Shown piece after piece: positions 42,592 through 53,256 of a stretch of DNA of 64,000 bases. This stretch comes from Boesenbergia rotunda (taxonomy: Eukaryota > Streptophyta > Magnoliopsida > Zingiberales > Zingiberaceae), in assembly GCA_024364735.1 (NCBI GenBank), contig JAGFNQ010000957.1:372001-436000 (forward strand), written 5' to 3'. Below the pieces are notes generated by a model. It was not told the origin of the DNA and did not search any database. It saw nothing but the letters and a program-made list of their open reading frames with translations. Made by a program: the position numbers and the translations under genes. Positions within the stretch are counted from its first letter, which is position 1. Each line of letters opens with the position of its first letter.

Positions 42592-44514
42592 GATGTTTGA
42601 CAATATCTTAAGTTAGATTGGTTGAAAGGGCTAACTTGCACCAACAATCTAAGTACTTTTTTGAAAAAAAAATATTTTGATTTTCATTGATCCTTCTGGA
42701 AGACACCAAAAATTTTCTAACTTAAGCACATCTCTCCCCCTTTGTCATACATCAAAAATCACCAGAAATACTTGCGTCAACAATGAGAACATTTGGTTCT
42801 TTATGAAAACACTTAGTATAAGTTTTTGAAAGCATAGCGTAAAACTAAGTACTTAATTATTTTGAACTCAGAAAACTTAAACAATATTGGTTTTTTTTTT
42901 AGAAAATGCCGTATTTTTGAAAGAATACTATGAGCTTTAAAAGATATTATGTACTTTTGAAAGAATAGATTGAGTCTTTTTGGAAAATCTAAGTACTTTT
43001 GCAATTTTTGACAATCTAAGTACTTTTGAAAAAAAAAATATTATGCATTTTTGAAAAGTATAGGTACATAGAAAATTATTAGAATTTTTGAAAAACCTAA
43101 GTACTTTGAAAAATATGAATTTTGAAAAATTAAGTACTTTGAAATTATTATGAATTTTGAGAAGTATAAGTACTTTTGAAAAAGATTAGACTTTGAAAAA
43201 TATAAGTACCTTTTAAAAAAATTAGAATTTTTGAGAAGTATAAGTACTTGACATGGTTCCTTTTCCAGTCTAACACAATCCTAGGAAACCTTGTTGACTA
43301 CAAGGACATTTTCCTAAGTGTCCTGGAAAATTCTCCAAATTCAAATAAGTACTATTTCTGAACAGATAGGCAAAAAAAAATGATAGTATTTTGAAAATGT
43401 ATGTAAGTACATTTTGAAAAATCTATGAATTTTTGAAGACATAATATTTTACTTGACTTGGTTTATCTTCCAGTCTGACACAATCATAGGAAACCTTGTT
43501 AACTACAAGGGCATTTTCCTAAGTGTCCTGAAAATTCTCCAACCTAAGTAAATATTATTTCAAAAACAATTTCATAAGCCACAAAAATTCTGAAAAATAG
43601 AATAATAGTATTTTGAAAGACTTATATTTTCAGCAAGATTTTGAAGATATAGTTCATGAAAACATGTTATTAAATAATTCTTTTAATTTGACCTTCCCCT
43701 AAACTTGACCCAGTCCTAGGAAGCTTGTTGACCACAAGTACTCTTCCTCTAAGTCTTTAGGGTTTAGTGCAAATCAAAGAAATTATCTAATAATTTCAAA
43801 ACAAATAAAAATAAAAAAAACTTTTCAGAAGTTTGACTCAGACTCCCCCTAGATCTGACACATCCTAGAAGTCTTTGTAGATCATGAAGTGGACCTTCCT
43901 CTGTGTCTTTAGGGTTTATCAAAGTCAAAGCAACAGGTAATTTTTGAAAATATAATTTTTAGAGCATAAGCCTTTTTTGGAAACACAAGTGATAATGATT
44001 AAAGTACAGTCTTTGAAAAGTATTTTCAAATGATAATAATGTTTAAGATGCAGTTTTCGAAAATCATTTCAAAAGAGTGAAAACACTCCCCCTGTACCCG
44101 ATACCGTTTGACTCTATCTAAGTGCCTTAAGGAACTTTAGTGTTGTCCTAAGAGGCTTGTGTCTAATTGCGTGAGTCAAACAATTTTTAAAAGGATATAA
44201 TTTTTGAAAACATATAATATATATTCAACCAAACAAGCATGAATTCCATAAAAATATTATTATGTTGAAGCACTATTTTGAAAATATATTTTTAGAAACA
44301 TATCCTAGCAATTTTGAAAAACAGTTTTGAAAAATATTTTTCAGTTTATTAGTCCTTAACATCTCACCCATTCTAGATGTCTCAATACAGCAAGCATGGT
44401 TGCCTATGGGTGCATTGTGAGATGCTTGAATTATTTTTTTTAATTCATTATTAAATCTAAGATTTAATTTAAACTTGTGTTAGATTCAAATCTAGCAATA
44501 GTAAAGTGAATTTG
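42592..44514. other. AT-rich interior of N2 with repeated modules
   Basis: No ORF. AT-rich runs alternate with modules at 43250-43345, 43450-43545, 43685-43785, 43848-43945 and 44090-44180 that match those of N1. Shared words include tcctaggaaaccttgttgac, taagtgtcctgg and ctccccctagatctgacaca. Confidence 0.6.
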
Positions 44515-44790
44515 ATTTTCAGTAATTGACTTCTAGGTCTTAGCGAGGCACTAGGCCTTCTTTGGCCGTAACCTTATTGGATCATCAACCATTTCCTTGA
44601 CAAAGCCTTTTATGAAAATTCATCTTCAAGTTGCTTCTTGAGAGATTTTGGTCTAACTAACTTAGGTTTTGGATCTGTAGCTTCGGCTAGTTCCACCAGA
44701 CTAAACAGACCAAGTAGAATATATTTGACCTTATTAGAAGGGATTCTCTAATGTACTATCATCTCACCTCCGCCTAATACTAAGTTGTTC
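44515..44790 (-). pseudogene. Conserved unknown coding block (N2 copy)
   Basis: The minus strand reads VLGGGEMIVH, a stop, NKVKYILLGLFSLVELAE, KPKLVRPKSLKKQLEDEFS and another stop. It parallels 13420-13680 in N1. Protein family unknown. Confidence 0.45.
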
Positions 44791-45049
44791 AAGTTTAAAC
44801 TATTCTTTTTCCTATAACCATTTTAAATCATGCATTTAAATATGAATGACATGTCATATATTAAGGAAAATAGCAGATGCATGACATGGCAATTATGCAT
44901 GAGTCAAACAAGTCAACAAGCATTTTAATTATGTTTCTAAAAATGTATCAAATTCCCGATTTGATACATGTCGTGTGAACTCGCAAATATGCCAACCCAC
45001 TTTGACATATTTAATGTTGTTAATTTTGATTGTTTCAGTTTGGGTAAAA

Positions 45050-45706
45050 TTTTATTTTAGTTCGAGTTTAAGTTATTTAAGAATTAATTGGAATTGAGTT
45101 AATTAAGGATTAGTTAAGTTAAATTAAATTAATTAAGGATTGAATTAATTTGAATCATTTGAATTAACTAAGGGTTGATTAACTAAGATTTAATTAAGTT
45201 AATTTGAATTTGATTTAATTAAGATTTTGTTGAATTAATTTGAATTTGATTTAATTAAGATTTAATTGAATTAACTTGAATTTGATTTAATTAAGATTTA
45301 ATTAATTTAAGTTAATATGAATTTGATTTAATTAAGATTTAATTGAATTAATTTGAGTTAACTTGAATTTGATTTAATTAAGATTTAATTGAATTAACTT
45401 GAATTTATTTGAATTAATTGAATTTATTAAGGTTTAATTGAATTTATTTGAATTAATTAAGGTTATTAAGGTTTAATTGAATTTATTAAGGTTTAATTGA
45501 ATTTATTTGAATTAATTAAGGTTGTATTAATTAAGGATTAATTTAAGTTGATTAAGGAAAATTAAGTTAAGGATTAATTTCAAATTAATTAACATTTAAA
45601 TTAATAAATTAAGGATTAATTAAAGTTAAGAATTAATTGATCTTAAAACTAAAGGATTAAGTTAAGGTTTAAAAATTAATTAAAATTTAATCAAAGTTTT
45701 TAAGGT
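45050..45706. repeat. AT-rich ttaattaa-based repeat after the N2 ORF
   Basis: Irregular units of gaatttgatttaattaagat and ttaattgaattaacttg, about 35-45 bp each, fill most of this stretch. It lies directly downstream, in element sense, of the ORF stop at 45707. 44791-45049 is AT-rich with nothing else. Confidence 0.75.
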
Positions 45707-46648
45707 TTATCTTGATTTAATTTTCAAGATTTCTGGGTTGGTCAAAAGTTGTGAGTCTAATTTCATCATCTTCATTATTTCGAAAATATCTGATTCCCTT
45801 ACTATTTCTTCTTTATTTATCTTTTCAAGTTTTTCTAATAATTCTGATTTATTTGAACCTTTGTGAACTTTATTAATTATGGTCTTGATCTTAAAAAATT
45901 CCATATCCTCCTCATCCTCAAAGTAGGTGGAGTAATTTGGGTCACTAGTTAAAGTTTTATAATAATCTTCAATATTATCTATAATTAAGTTATCATCTAT
46001 GAGAATTTCATCTTTATTATCCTCAAGAATATTTTCAACAAAATCATGTTTATCCTCAGAAATAATTTCAATAATTTCAGGATTATCTTTAGAATTATCT
46101 TTAAGATTTTCAAATTTGAATTCATAATTATCTAAAAGATTTTCAAATTTGAGTTCAAATTTATACAAAGGATTTTCAAATTTGAATTCATAATTATCTA
46201 AAGGATTTTCATATTGAATTTCTATAATTTTATCAGATCTGATTTCAGGATTAATAACAGCAAAATTATCAAATCTATTTTCAGAATTAATTTCAGAATT
46301 AATTTTACAGATTAATATATTAATATTGATAATTAAAGAGTTAATTTGCCTATTTGCACAATTTAATTTTTCAGTAAAATTATCTAAATACTTTACATAC
46401 GAAAGTGCAGGAGATTTAAAAATTTTCGGAACATAAATCTTACGTACCTTTGCCGGACACTTATTTTTGTAGTGTCCGTATTTCTCGCATTTGAAGCATT
46501 TGATGTGGTCCTTGTTCCTTCTGACTTCTGGCGCTGGTGTATCCTTTGTCGCCGGTGAGGAACGATTCTTACGAGTAGGGTACTGATTTTTATAGTGCCC
46601 CCTCTCCTTGCACGTGAAGCATATAATATAGAATTTTAAATTTGACAT
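45707..46648 (-). CDS. N2 zinc-knuckle protein with acidic repeats
   Basis: 313 residues, intact, starting about 95 bp after the primer site. Residues 10-23 form a damaged CCHC knuckle (CFTCKERGHYKNQY, last Cys replaced by Tyr). Residues 51-64 form an intact one (CFKCEKYGHYKNKC). Lys/Arg-rich sequence lies between them. The rest is acidic and Asn-rich, with a peptide repeat of the type NYEFKFENPL (residues ~145-185) and long Glu/Asp/Ile runs. No capsid, protease or polymerase part. CCHC knuckles bind nucleic acid in gag nucleocapsids; here they come first, so the capsid part was lost or never present. Whether it is translated is unknown. Strong AT bias. Confidence 0.65.
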   Translation of the reverse strand: MSNLKFYIICFTCKERGHYKNQYPTRKNRSSPATKDTPAPEVRRNKDHIKCFKCEKYGHYKNKCPAKVRKIYVPKIFKSPALSYVKYLDNFTEKLNCANRQINSLIININILICKINSEINSENRFDNFAVINPEIRSDKIIEIQYENPLDNYEFKFENPLYKFELKFENLLDNYEFKFENLKDNSKDNPEIIEIISEDKHDFVENILEDNKDEILIDDNLIIDNIEDYYKTLTSDPNYSTYFEDEEDMEFFKIKTIINKVHKGSNKSELLEKLEKINKEEIVRESDIFEIMKMMKLDSQLLTNPEILKIKSR

Positions 46649-46742
46649 TTTAAAATTAAATTATACCTGATTCACCCCTGGGCTCCCCCTCAACTCCTGG
46701 CGTCGTTGCTCCGTCGGCGGTTAGTCTGGTGAAGAGCGGCTA

Positions 46743-46755
46743 GGCTCTGATATCA
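46743..46755 (-). promoter_or_regulatory. N2 primer-binding site (tRNA-Met-like)
   Basis: Minus strand TGATATCAGAGCC, differing from the TGGTATCAGAGCC consensus at one base, two bases inside the 5' LTR. Confidence 0.8.
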
Positions 46756-46757
46756 CT

Positions 46758-48242
46758 TGTAGGACCGGTGCCGTCGATAGAGGGGGCGGGGTGAATATCA
46801 ATCTTGAAAAACTTTGTAGAAAAACTCGTCGATAGTTGTAGACTCAGAGCGTTAGTGCAGCGGGAAAAGTAAAACACAACGAATAAAATGAACAGACACA
46901 GCAGACACGCGGGATTTATTTACTTGGTTCCCAACCCCCCTGGGTCAGTACGTCCAAGGCCTATGTACTCGGCGTGAGTCCATTATTGGTCTCCTTTCCG
47001 GAATTTCTGAAGGCGGAGTAAACCCGCCCTACAGTGCAGAAGTACAATCAAAAAGATAATTAATTATGTGCGGAATAATAAATGCAAACCGAACAAAACA
47101 AGGTTTGACGCTCGGCCGATCTGGACCTCCGAAGTGCCGTGCACTTCCTCCTGGAGCCTCTTGGTCGTAGAGCCTCGTCTTTAGCGCGTTGTCGTTGGTC
47201 AGAATGATCAGAATCGCTTTGGAAGGTTGTGTCGAAGCAGAGGGGTTGAAGCTCCTTTTATAGGCTTCATACGGGCGCCTGATACGTTGGGGCGCCCCTA
47301 TAGACTTGGTCAAACCTTATCCCCACGCCGAACTTGTCGCAGCTGATAAAACCTTTGACCTAGGCATCTATCTGAACTCGGGCGCTTGTATCCTCCCGGG
47401 CGCCTGCATGGAAGCCTGTTCTGCGTTCCTTCGCAGAACTGTTTTTTGCTTTTTTAACTCAGGCACCCCTATTGATGGGGGGGGGGCCTGATTCCATGGG
47501 GTTGCCTGACTTCCAGGCTACCAGGTGCGTTGTGTGTTGTTTCCCTGCTTTGTCTTCCATTCTTGGTACCTGCAAGATACATGAATACAAAGCAAAATAT
47601 ACACACAATATTAACCTTAAGGACTTGGTTCTGACTTTCGGATTTCCACGAAACCCTAGGTCGAACCGACGCAAGTTCCCACCCCCGAGAACGCGCCTTT
47701 CACCTACTCCATTCAGGAGATGGTTGCCACCCAGTCCTTCGGGTGGACTTTTACTTAGCCTCCGACACTCTTGGATCTCGAGACGTCCAAACCCCGACCC
47801 GTCTCTACTTCTGTCTTTAGTCATCGCTCAGCTAAGTTGCTCAATCCCTCGAACCAAGACTTCGTGCCCAAACCCTAAGTCCAAGACTTCGGTGCCCAAC
47901 CCTCGGCCAGGTCTTCGTGCCCAATTCCTCGAACCAGGTCTTCGATGCCCAACCCTCGGCCAGGTCTTCTTGCCCAGTCCTTGACCAGGACTTAGTGCCC
48001 ACCTTCCGAGCAGGTCTTCGGTGCCCAGCGCTTTGCCAGGACTTAGTGCCCAATCCATGATCAGGACTTAGTGCCCAATTCTTCGAACCAGGACTTATTG
48101 CCTAGATTTACTAGGACTTTAGTCCATTTTGTTACTCCTCTCTTGACTCTCCTTCCCTTGTTTAATATATCACTGACTTAAGTATATTGTCAAACATTAA
48201 AACAGTTAGAGGAGAACATCATTGATGCAACTTGCACCAACA
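46758..48242 (-). repeat. N2 5' LTR
   Basis: 1485 bp. TATA box at 47255-47263, GGCGCC modules 47270-47510 with a run of nine G near 47478, the box near 47700, and a minisatellite at 47840-48110 with fewer units than the 3' LTR. Confidence 0.92.
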
Positions 48243-48248
48243 CTAGTT

Positions 48249-48266
48249 TCCCCGGCAACGGCGCCA
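48249..48266 (-). promoter_or_regulatory. Y primer-binding site (tRNA-Asp)
   Basis: Minus strand TGGCGCCGTTGCCGGGGA, 6 bp from the 5' LTR. It defines the orientation of Y and its Athila assignment. Confidence 0.9.
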
Positions 48267-48272
48267 AAAATT

Positions 48273-49983
48273 TGAAAGGCTACAAAACAGGTGTCATGAG
48301 TGAGCCTCAAATTTAGATATTTATAACTGAAAACCCTTGGCTGACAAAATTAAATGTAGAATAGGGGCCTCAGGTCGTATTTTTTCAAGGACTAGTTGTG
48401 AGTGTTTGAATCAAGCTTGAATTTGTTTATCGTCAAATGTTTTGGGTTTTCTAATAAAATGGAGGTTTGTTTCGCAATAAGGAATGAAAATTCAAATTGG
48501 AATGAAAGAAATGCTTAGCTAAACAAAGTTAAACTAGGAAATTGCTATACTAAACTTAACCAACTTGGAAATGAACAATTCAATATGAAATAATGGAATT
48601 TAAGGATAAAAACTAATATCAAAATCAGGCAAACAACAAAGCTGTAGCTAAATAGCAGAAATGAAGTTTAGTTCACGTACTTCAAATTGAAAGCAAGAAA
48701 CATAGCTAATTTGTGCTGGAACCCTACCTGATCGGTCGCCAGTCCGATCTGGTACAAGTCTGATCGGTCGACAGACTGATCAGATGATGACTGGATTAGT
48801 CACAACGAACGATCAGTAGCTGAAAGCTGATGGAAACTGCGACAACTAAGAATTCAGAAATGGGAAATTACAGAAAACTAACACCAGAACCTCCCTCAAT
48901 CCAATATCTTTCTCTCCGTCACACGAGAACCGGCTATGAACCCCCTAGCTCGACAAATCGATAGAGAAATTGCTTCCCAGATCAGTGCTCCGTAGATCAA
49001 TGCTCTCGCTGAATTGCTCTTCCGATCTCCTCCTTCTCGATCAGCCGGGTTGCGGATGTGATTCAGGAATGCTCCAAACTCCTCAGAGAACCCCTCTGAA
49101 AGCTTTGAGAACTCCAATTGATGAAGATCGGCGATCGATCAGTAGTGGATCAGAAGAAGCAGAGTTTCGACTGAAACCCTCGACCGACTCCTCCAGCGAC
49201 GAGATTGGCTTCGAACGTCACCGGAATCCTTCCTCTATGACTCGAGATTTGGAGATGAGTTGCTCTGGTGTGGCCGCGTGCGATCCCAGAAGAAGAACGA
49301 TGAAGAAGACTGGGAAAAAAAACTGGAGATGCGATCTGGCGACGACCACGAGCTTCGGAGGGGAATTCTGTTTTAACTGATCATTTTTGAATTTCGACGG
49401 TTGTGATCGTTCCGGCCTCATCCGACGGTCGGATCTCTTCCGATCTGAACCAAACCTTCCAGATCTTGATTAAGGGTCAGGATCTACCTCTCCTCAGCTG
49501 AGATCAACCGGATCTGCAACCGATGGCTCAGATAGCTCTGATCTTTGAATGGACGGTTTAAGCTCCTCTTAAGGTCGATCTAACGGCTGGATGACCTCTG
49601 ATTGGGACCAAATCTTCAGATCTTGATCTGTGGTCTAGATTAACTCTAACTTGAGCTCTAATTGGTCAACAGATGATAGATAGCTCAGATCTAGCCGTTT
49701 CTTGATCGGACGGCCCACATTGATCCACCTCTTGATCCCCTTGATCAAAGCCAAGTATGAGCTCAAGTCTGATCCAATCTTGATCTAGGTCCATGGTCAT
49801 TTGATGCCTACAAAATTAGATTCAAAATTAATGCCAAAATATCTCAAATATAGAAAGAATTGTATCCAAAGATAAAATAGAAAGATTTCATGAAACCTAA
49901 TGTAAATGCAAACTTAAGCATATGAAAAGGGATCAAAACATGGATTTAAGAGCCTAATTAGAGTAACAAAATGACAGTTATCA
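48273..49983 (-). repeat. Y 5' LTR
   Basis: 1711 bp, with the dyad modules at 48728-48830. A plus-strand frame of 136 codons (48970-49380) also exists in the 3' LTR (20619-21029), but it crosses LTR regulatory sequence and has no recognisable domain, so it is not called as a gene. Confidence 0.9.
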
Positions 49984-49988
49984 GTACC

Positions 49989-50281
49989 ACTGGTATCCGC
50001 AGCACCATGAGACATTAAGGTTTTTGATTGTTGGTTGGGAGTCCGTTGCCCCTAGACCAAGCCTAAGTAGCCCGGGCATCCGCAGCACCGCGAGGCATTA
50101 GGATTTTTGATTCTTGGTTGGGAGTCCGTAGCACCCAGACCTAGCATAAGTACCCCGGGCATTTACAGCACCACGAGGCATTAGGGTTTTTGATTCTTGG
50201 TTGGGAGTCCGTAGCACCCAGACCAAGCCTATGTGCCCCGGACATCTGCAGTACTGCGAGACATTAGAGTTTTTGATTCTC
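49989..50281. repeat. 83-bp tandem array, right part (about 3.5 units)
   Basis: Continuation of the array at 18253-19616 on the other side of Y, in phase across the GTACC duplication. It ends in a partial unit at about 50281. 50282-50469 is non-coding relic sequence. Confidence 0.9.
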
Positions 50282-50469
50282 CGGTGGTACATTGGTATTT
50301 TGGAGAGGGCACCTTCCTTTATTACTTGAGTTCGCTGCATAGCAGCAAAAATACACATGTGGGTACACAATATGCAAGGTAAACCTTACCGGGACCAGAA
50401 GGGTCAGAGATAGTTGGCCCGCTTGGGCCTCTCGAGCCTTTTGTCCCTCCCCTCCTGTGCATGACTGCC

Positions 50470-50957
50470 TCCTCTAGCTAGCCTTCTAAAGCCCTTGGGT
50501 TCTTCCAGGATTTTGACCTGACTTCCCCGCTATAGCATCGCCGAGATACCAGCTGGTCCCCTTTAACTTCAACCACTCGGTCGCCTAGGGGGAATTTTTT
50601 CTTCTGGTGGTAGACAGGGACCACCGCCTGGAAGACACTGAGCACCGGGCGCCCCAGGATGGCGTTGTAGGAGGAGGGAGCGTCCACAATCAAGAAAGGC
50701 GTCCTCCTGGTCCTCTCCAGCACATCGCTACCCAATGAGAGCGATAGGGTGATTTGCCCTATCGGCTGTACTCAAAACCCCGTAAAGCCGAACTATGGGG
50801 TCGAGACCGGGAGTAGCTCATCCTCGTCGATCTGCATCTGGTCCAGAGCCGCCTTGTACAGGATGTTCATGGAACTTCATGTATCCACAAAGATGCGCTT
50901 AACCTCGTAGTTGGCGATGCGGGCTAGGATTACTATGACATCTTCATGGGGAGCTTC
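50470..50957 (-). pseudogene. Gypsy protease remnant of the Tat-like relic
   Basis: The minus-strand frame 50478-50735 gives RRTPFLIVDAPSSYNAILGR and AVVPVYHQKKKFPLG, the conserved stretch just after the protease in Tat-type gypsy polyproteins. Upstream (50736-50957) reads ILARIANYEVKRIFVDT, then a stop in place of the Gly of the DTGSS active site, then further stops. The protease is therefore dead. The left end runs into non-coding DNA without reverse transcriptase; the right end is cut by element Z at 50958. Confidence 0.75.
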
Positions 50958-53241
50958 TGTTGGGACCGGGTGCATGTCGACAAGGATACGGGTTCGTAAA
51001 ATTTTAAATTTTTACGTGCAGCGGAAGAATTAGCATAAAATAATTTCCTAAATTATTTTAACCACGTATCTAGCATGCAACCTTATGATGTGTTGACATA
51101 ATCATAAATTAAAGCATTGTGGAAAAGTAAACTAATTTACTTTGTACCTCGCGTAACTCGAAGAAAGGGACGAGATCCAACCGTAGCGTCCCTTGGAAGC
51201 TTCGCCTCTATTCGCGTCCACGCCGAGTCTCTTCGGGATGACTTCGCAAAGTCACGAGTTTTGTGCCGACGAGAACTACTAGATTCTCTAAAGGCACAAC
51301 TTAGAAGATTAAGAGATGAGATAGGAAACTAACCACCAAAGACACGGAATCCCTATTCCGAGAAGAAAGGAGTTGCGATCCGCTTCTTCTTCTTCTTCTT
51401 CGGCTTCTCCTTCTTCTTGATGGCTCACGGCAACTTGAAGTTGGAGGTGCGCCGGCCCTAGGATGCCCTAAGGGGCGCCGACCCTAAGGGGAAGGAGGGA
51501 GGAGGGGAAGAGAATAGAAGAGAGAGAGGGAGAGGTTAGCTCTATATCAATTCAATTGACAACTCAATTGATTGGAATTGAAGGCTAGCCTTTGGTTCCT
51601 TTATATAGCAACCTATCCCTTGCTAAGTCTCCTCTTTAACGGAATTTTACATAAGAAATTTATCCTATAAATTCTCTTATTAATTATTCCGTTTAAGCCA
51701 AGTTTTATTATAACTAACTTTATAATAAAACAAATACTTTCTCTCTTTTAATTATGGAATAAAATTTGTATAAAATTTTCTTATCATGGATAAATCAATT
51801 CATAATTGATTTTATAAATTCAAATTAAACCAATTCATGGTTTATTTTAATTTCCATAAAAAGAATAAATTTACTACAAATTTCTTTATAAATCTCTTTA
51901 TATAAATTTCTTTATATATATCAATTTATTTATCCACAAGTTATAAAACAAATCGTGCTAGATTTATTTTATTAATTAAACCAATTAAATTGGTTTTCTT
52001 CCCTTTTAATGGCCGGCCACAACAAAGAGGTTTGGCACCCTCTTTGGCCGGCCAAACCAACCCGAACCGATCGCGAATTAAACTCATTTAATTCGCCCAA
52101 CAAGCCTTCAAAAGACTTAGTCATTTTTAGCTTCCATTGCGCCTCTGACAAATTCAGATTCGACTTATTTCTCTTGATCGGAAAATCTAATTTTCAACTC
52201 GTTTTAAATCCCTCGGATTACTCGTAGTGCGTGTGACTAAATAGGCTTTCGATTTATGTTGGCCGTCTATAATCAACCAATTATAGAACGATCATGAGTG
52301 GCACCTAGTAGTACATCATGATCCCCAATTAATCAAAAGATCAACGGTTTGACCTCAGAAGAAATTATTCTGAAACCCTTCAGCAGCTCTAATGAATCGT
52401 GCCCCATTCCCTTCACCACCTTATACCCACTTGGTTCAGGACATGGTCTGTTTGTGTCAGTCCCCACTAGACTGACTACGTCACATCTAGCCCAAGTAGT
52501 GTCTTTCTCGTCCTTTGGATTTCTAATTACTCTCATGTATTTTAGAGACTCGCACTCTAAACATGATATACTCTGGCCAGAGGTTTTGAGTAACAATCCG
52601 ACGATAGGCCTGGGTATACATCTCCTCGCAAGGAGTGGTGAATCCTTTGTAGGCTGTTCAAACATCTTCGGGCACTTCGGCTTATACCCAATCATCCTGG
52701 GTCCACACCTCCTTGGAGATGCTTGCTTAAGATGTTAAAGTATAAGTCTCCATGACCAAGATGACTTGAACACCGCAAGTCAAAGGAACATCGCACTTAA
52801 GCTGCAGTAAGAACTTCATTGACATATCTATATAGATTACCATATGAAGTTTTACAGCTAGTCACTCCAATGAACTAGTTCCCTCAACTAGCATCCATGT
52901 TTATCTCCGGACATCCCAATGCCACCAGCCAGTGAGAATCAGCTGATTAGAGAATAACTCATGCTAGTCTCAACAGAATTGATAGTGTCCGTTTTTATCA
53001 ATTCATCGACTAGGGATAATTTCAATACTTCACAATTGCACATTAGAGATAATCACTAGTTGTGATCCCATCACAAATTCTCTTATGCTGTGAGTTGTAT
53101 TGCGGACATTCAGTAGATGAGTTTAAAATCCCAATTAAATACACAAAACATGTATACTCAAATAGTGAATTATCATTTATTAATATAAATGTTTACATCA
53201 TAAGGCGATTGCCTTAGGACACTTCTCTCATATCACTAACA
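50958..53241 (-). repeat. Z 3' LTR
   Basis: 2284 bp from TGTTGGGACCGGG to ATCACTAACA. Minus-strand TATA box CTATATAAAGG at 51598-51608. (TTC)n-rich tract at 51379-51420. A 120-codon minus frame (52333-52695) recurs in part in the other LTR; it is not considered a gene. Confidence 0.9.
51598..51608 (-). promoter_or_regulatory. TATA box of Z 3' LTR
   Basis: Minus strand CTATATAAAGG; the same sequence stands at 59411-59421 in the 5' LTR. Confidence 0.65.
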
Positions 53242-53256
53242 AACTCCCACTTGGCC
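53242..53256 (-). promoter_or_regulatory. Z polypurine tract
   Basis: Plus strand aactcccacttggcc gives minus GGCCAAGTGGGAGTT next to the LTR start TGTTAGTGATATG. The same tract lies at 61051-61065 after the shared LTR. Confidence 0.75.

Larger units (their letters stand above)
40949..48242 (-). mobile_element. N2: non-autonomous copia-like LTR element
   Basis: 7294 bp with LTRs 40949-42577 and 46758-48242 and a perfect duplication CTAGT (40944-40948, 48243-48247). The primer site (46743-46755) is one base off the initiator tRNA-Met match, and the PPT (42578-42591) adjoins the 3' LTR. The only long ORF (45707-46648) has N-terminal zinc knuckles; no pol is present. It entered the short leader of Y between primer site and gag. 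The interior shares modules with N1. Confidence 0.92.
19622..49983 (-). mobile_element. Y: Athila-type Ty3/gypsy element, split by X and N2
   Basis: LTRs at 19622-21632 and 48273-49983, with a perfect duplication GTACC (19617-19621, 49984-49988). The primer site at 48249-48266 matches tRNA-Asp, typical of Athila elements. Removing X (28926-39914) and N2 (40949-48242) with their duplications leaves about 12.1 kb. Minus-strand order is gag, protease, reverse transcriptase, RNase H, integrase, then a 2.2-kb 3' untranslated part, so it is gypsy-type. No envelope-like ORF is seen. All coding parts have stops or frameshifts, so Y is dead as an enzyme source. Confidence 0.92.
6088..50957 (-). mobile_element. 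Relic of a Tat-like Ty3/gypsy element, interrupted by later insertions
   Basis: Once the inserted elements N1 (9402-17947) and Y (19622-49983) are removed, about 6 kb remains. In minus-strand order it holds a gypsy protease/linker remnant (about 50470-50957), an 83-bp tandem array (49989-50281 plus 18253-19616), an ORF on the opposite strand encoding a coiled-coil protein (7139-8862), a purine tract (6984-7003) and one LTR (6088-6983). Tat-lineage elements such as Grande are known for an extra antisense ORF between pol and the 3' LTR and for tandem repeats in the 3' untranslated part; the order here fits. Reverse transcriptase, RNase H and integrase are absent, and the right end is cut by element Z at 50958, so no second LTR or target duplication can be checked. 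That all pieces belong to one element is inference. Confidence 0.55.

Noticed and set aside
52333..52738. Overlapping 120- and 129-codon ORFs in the Z LTR
   Set aside because: They overlap on opposite strands within LTR sequence and are only partly kept in the second LTR.
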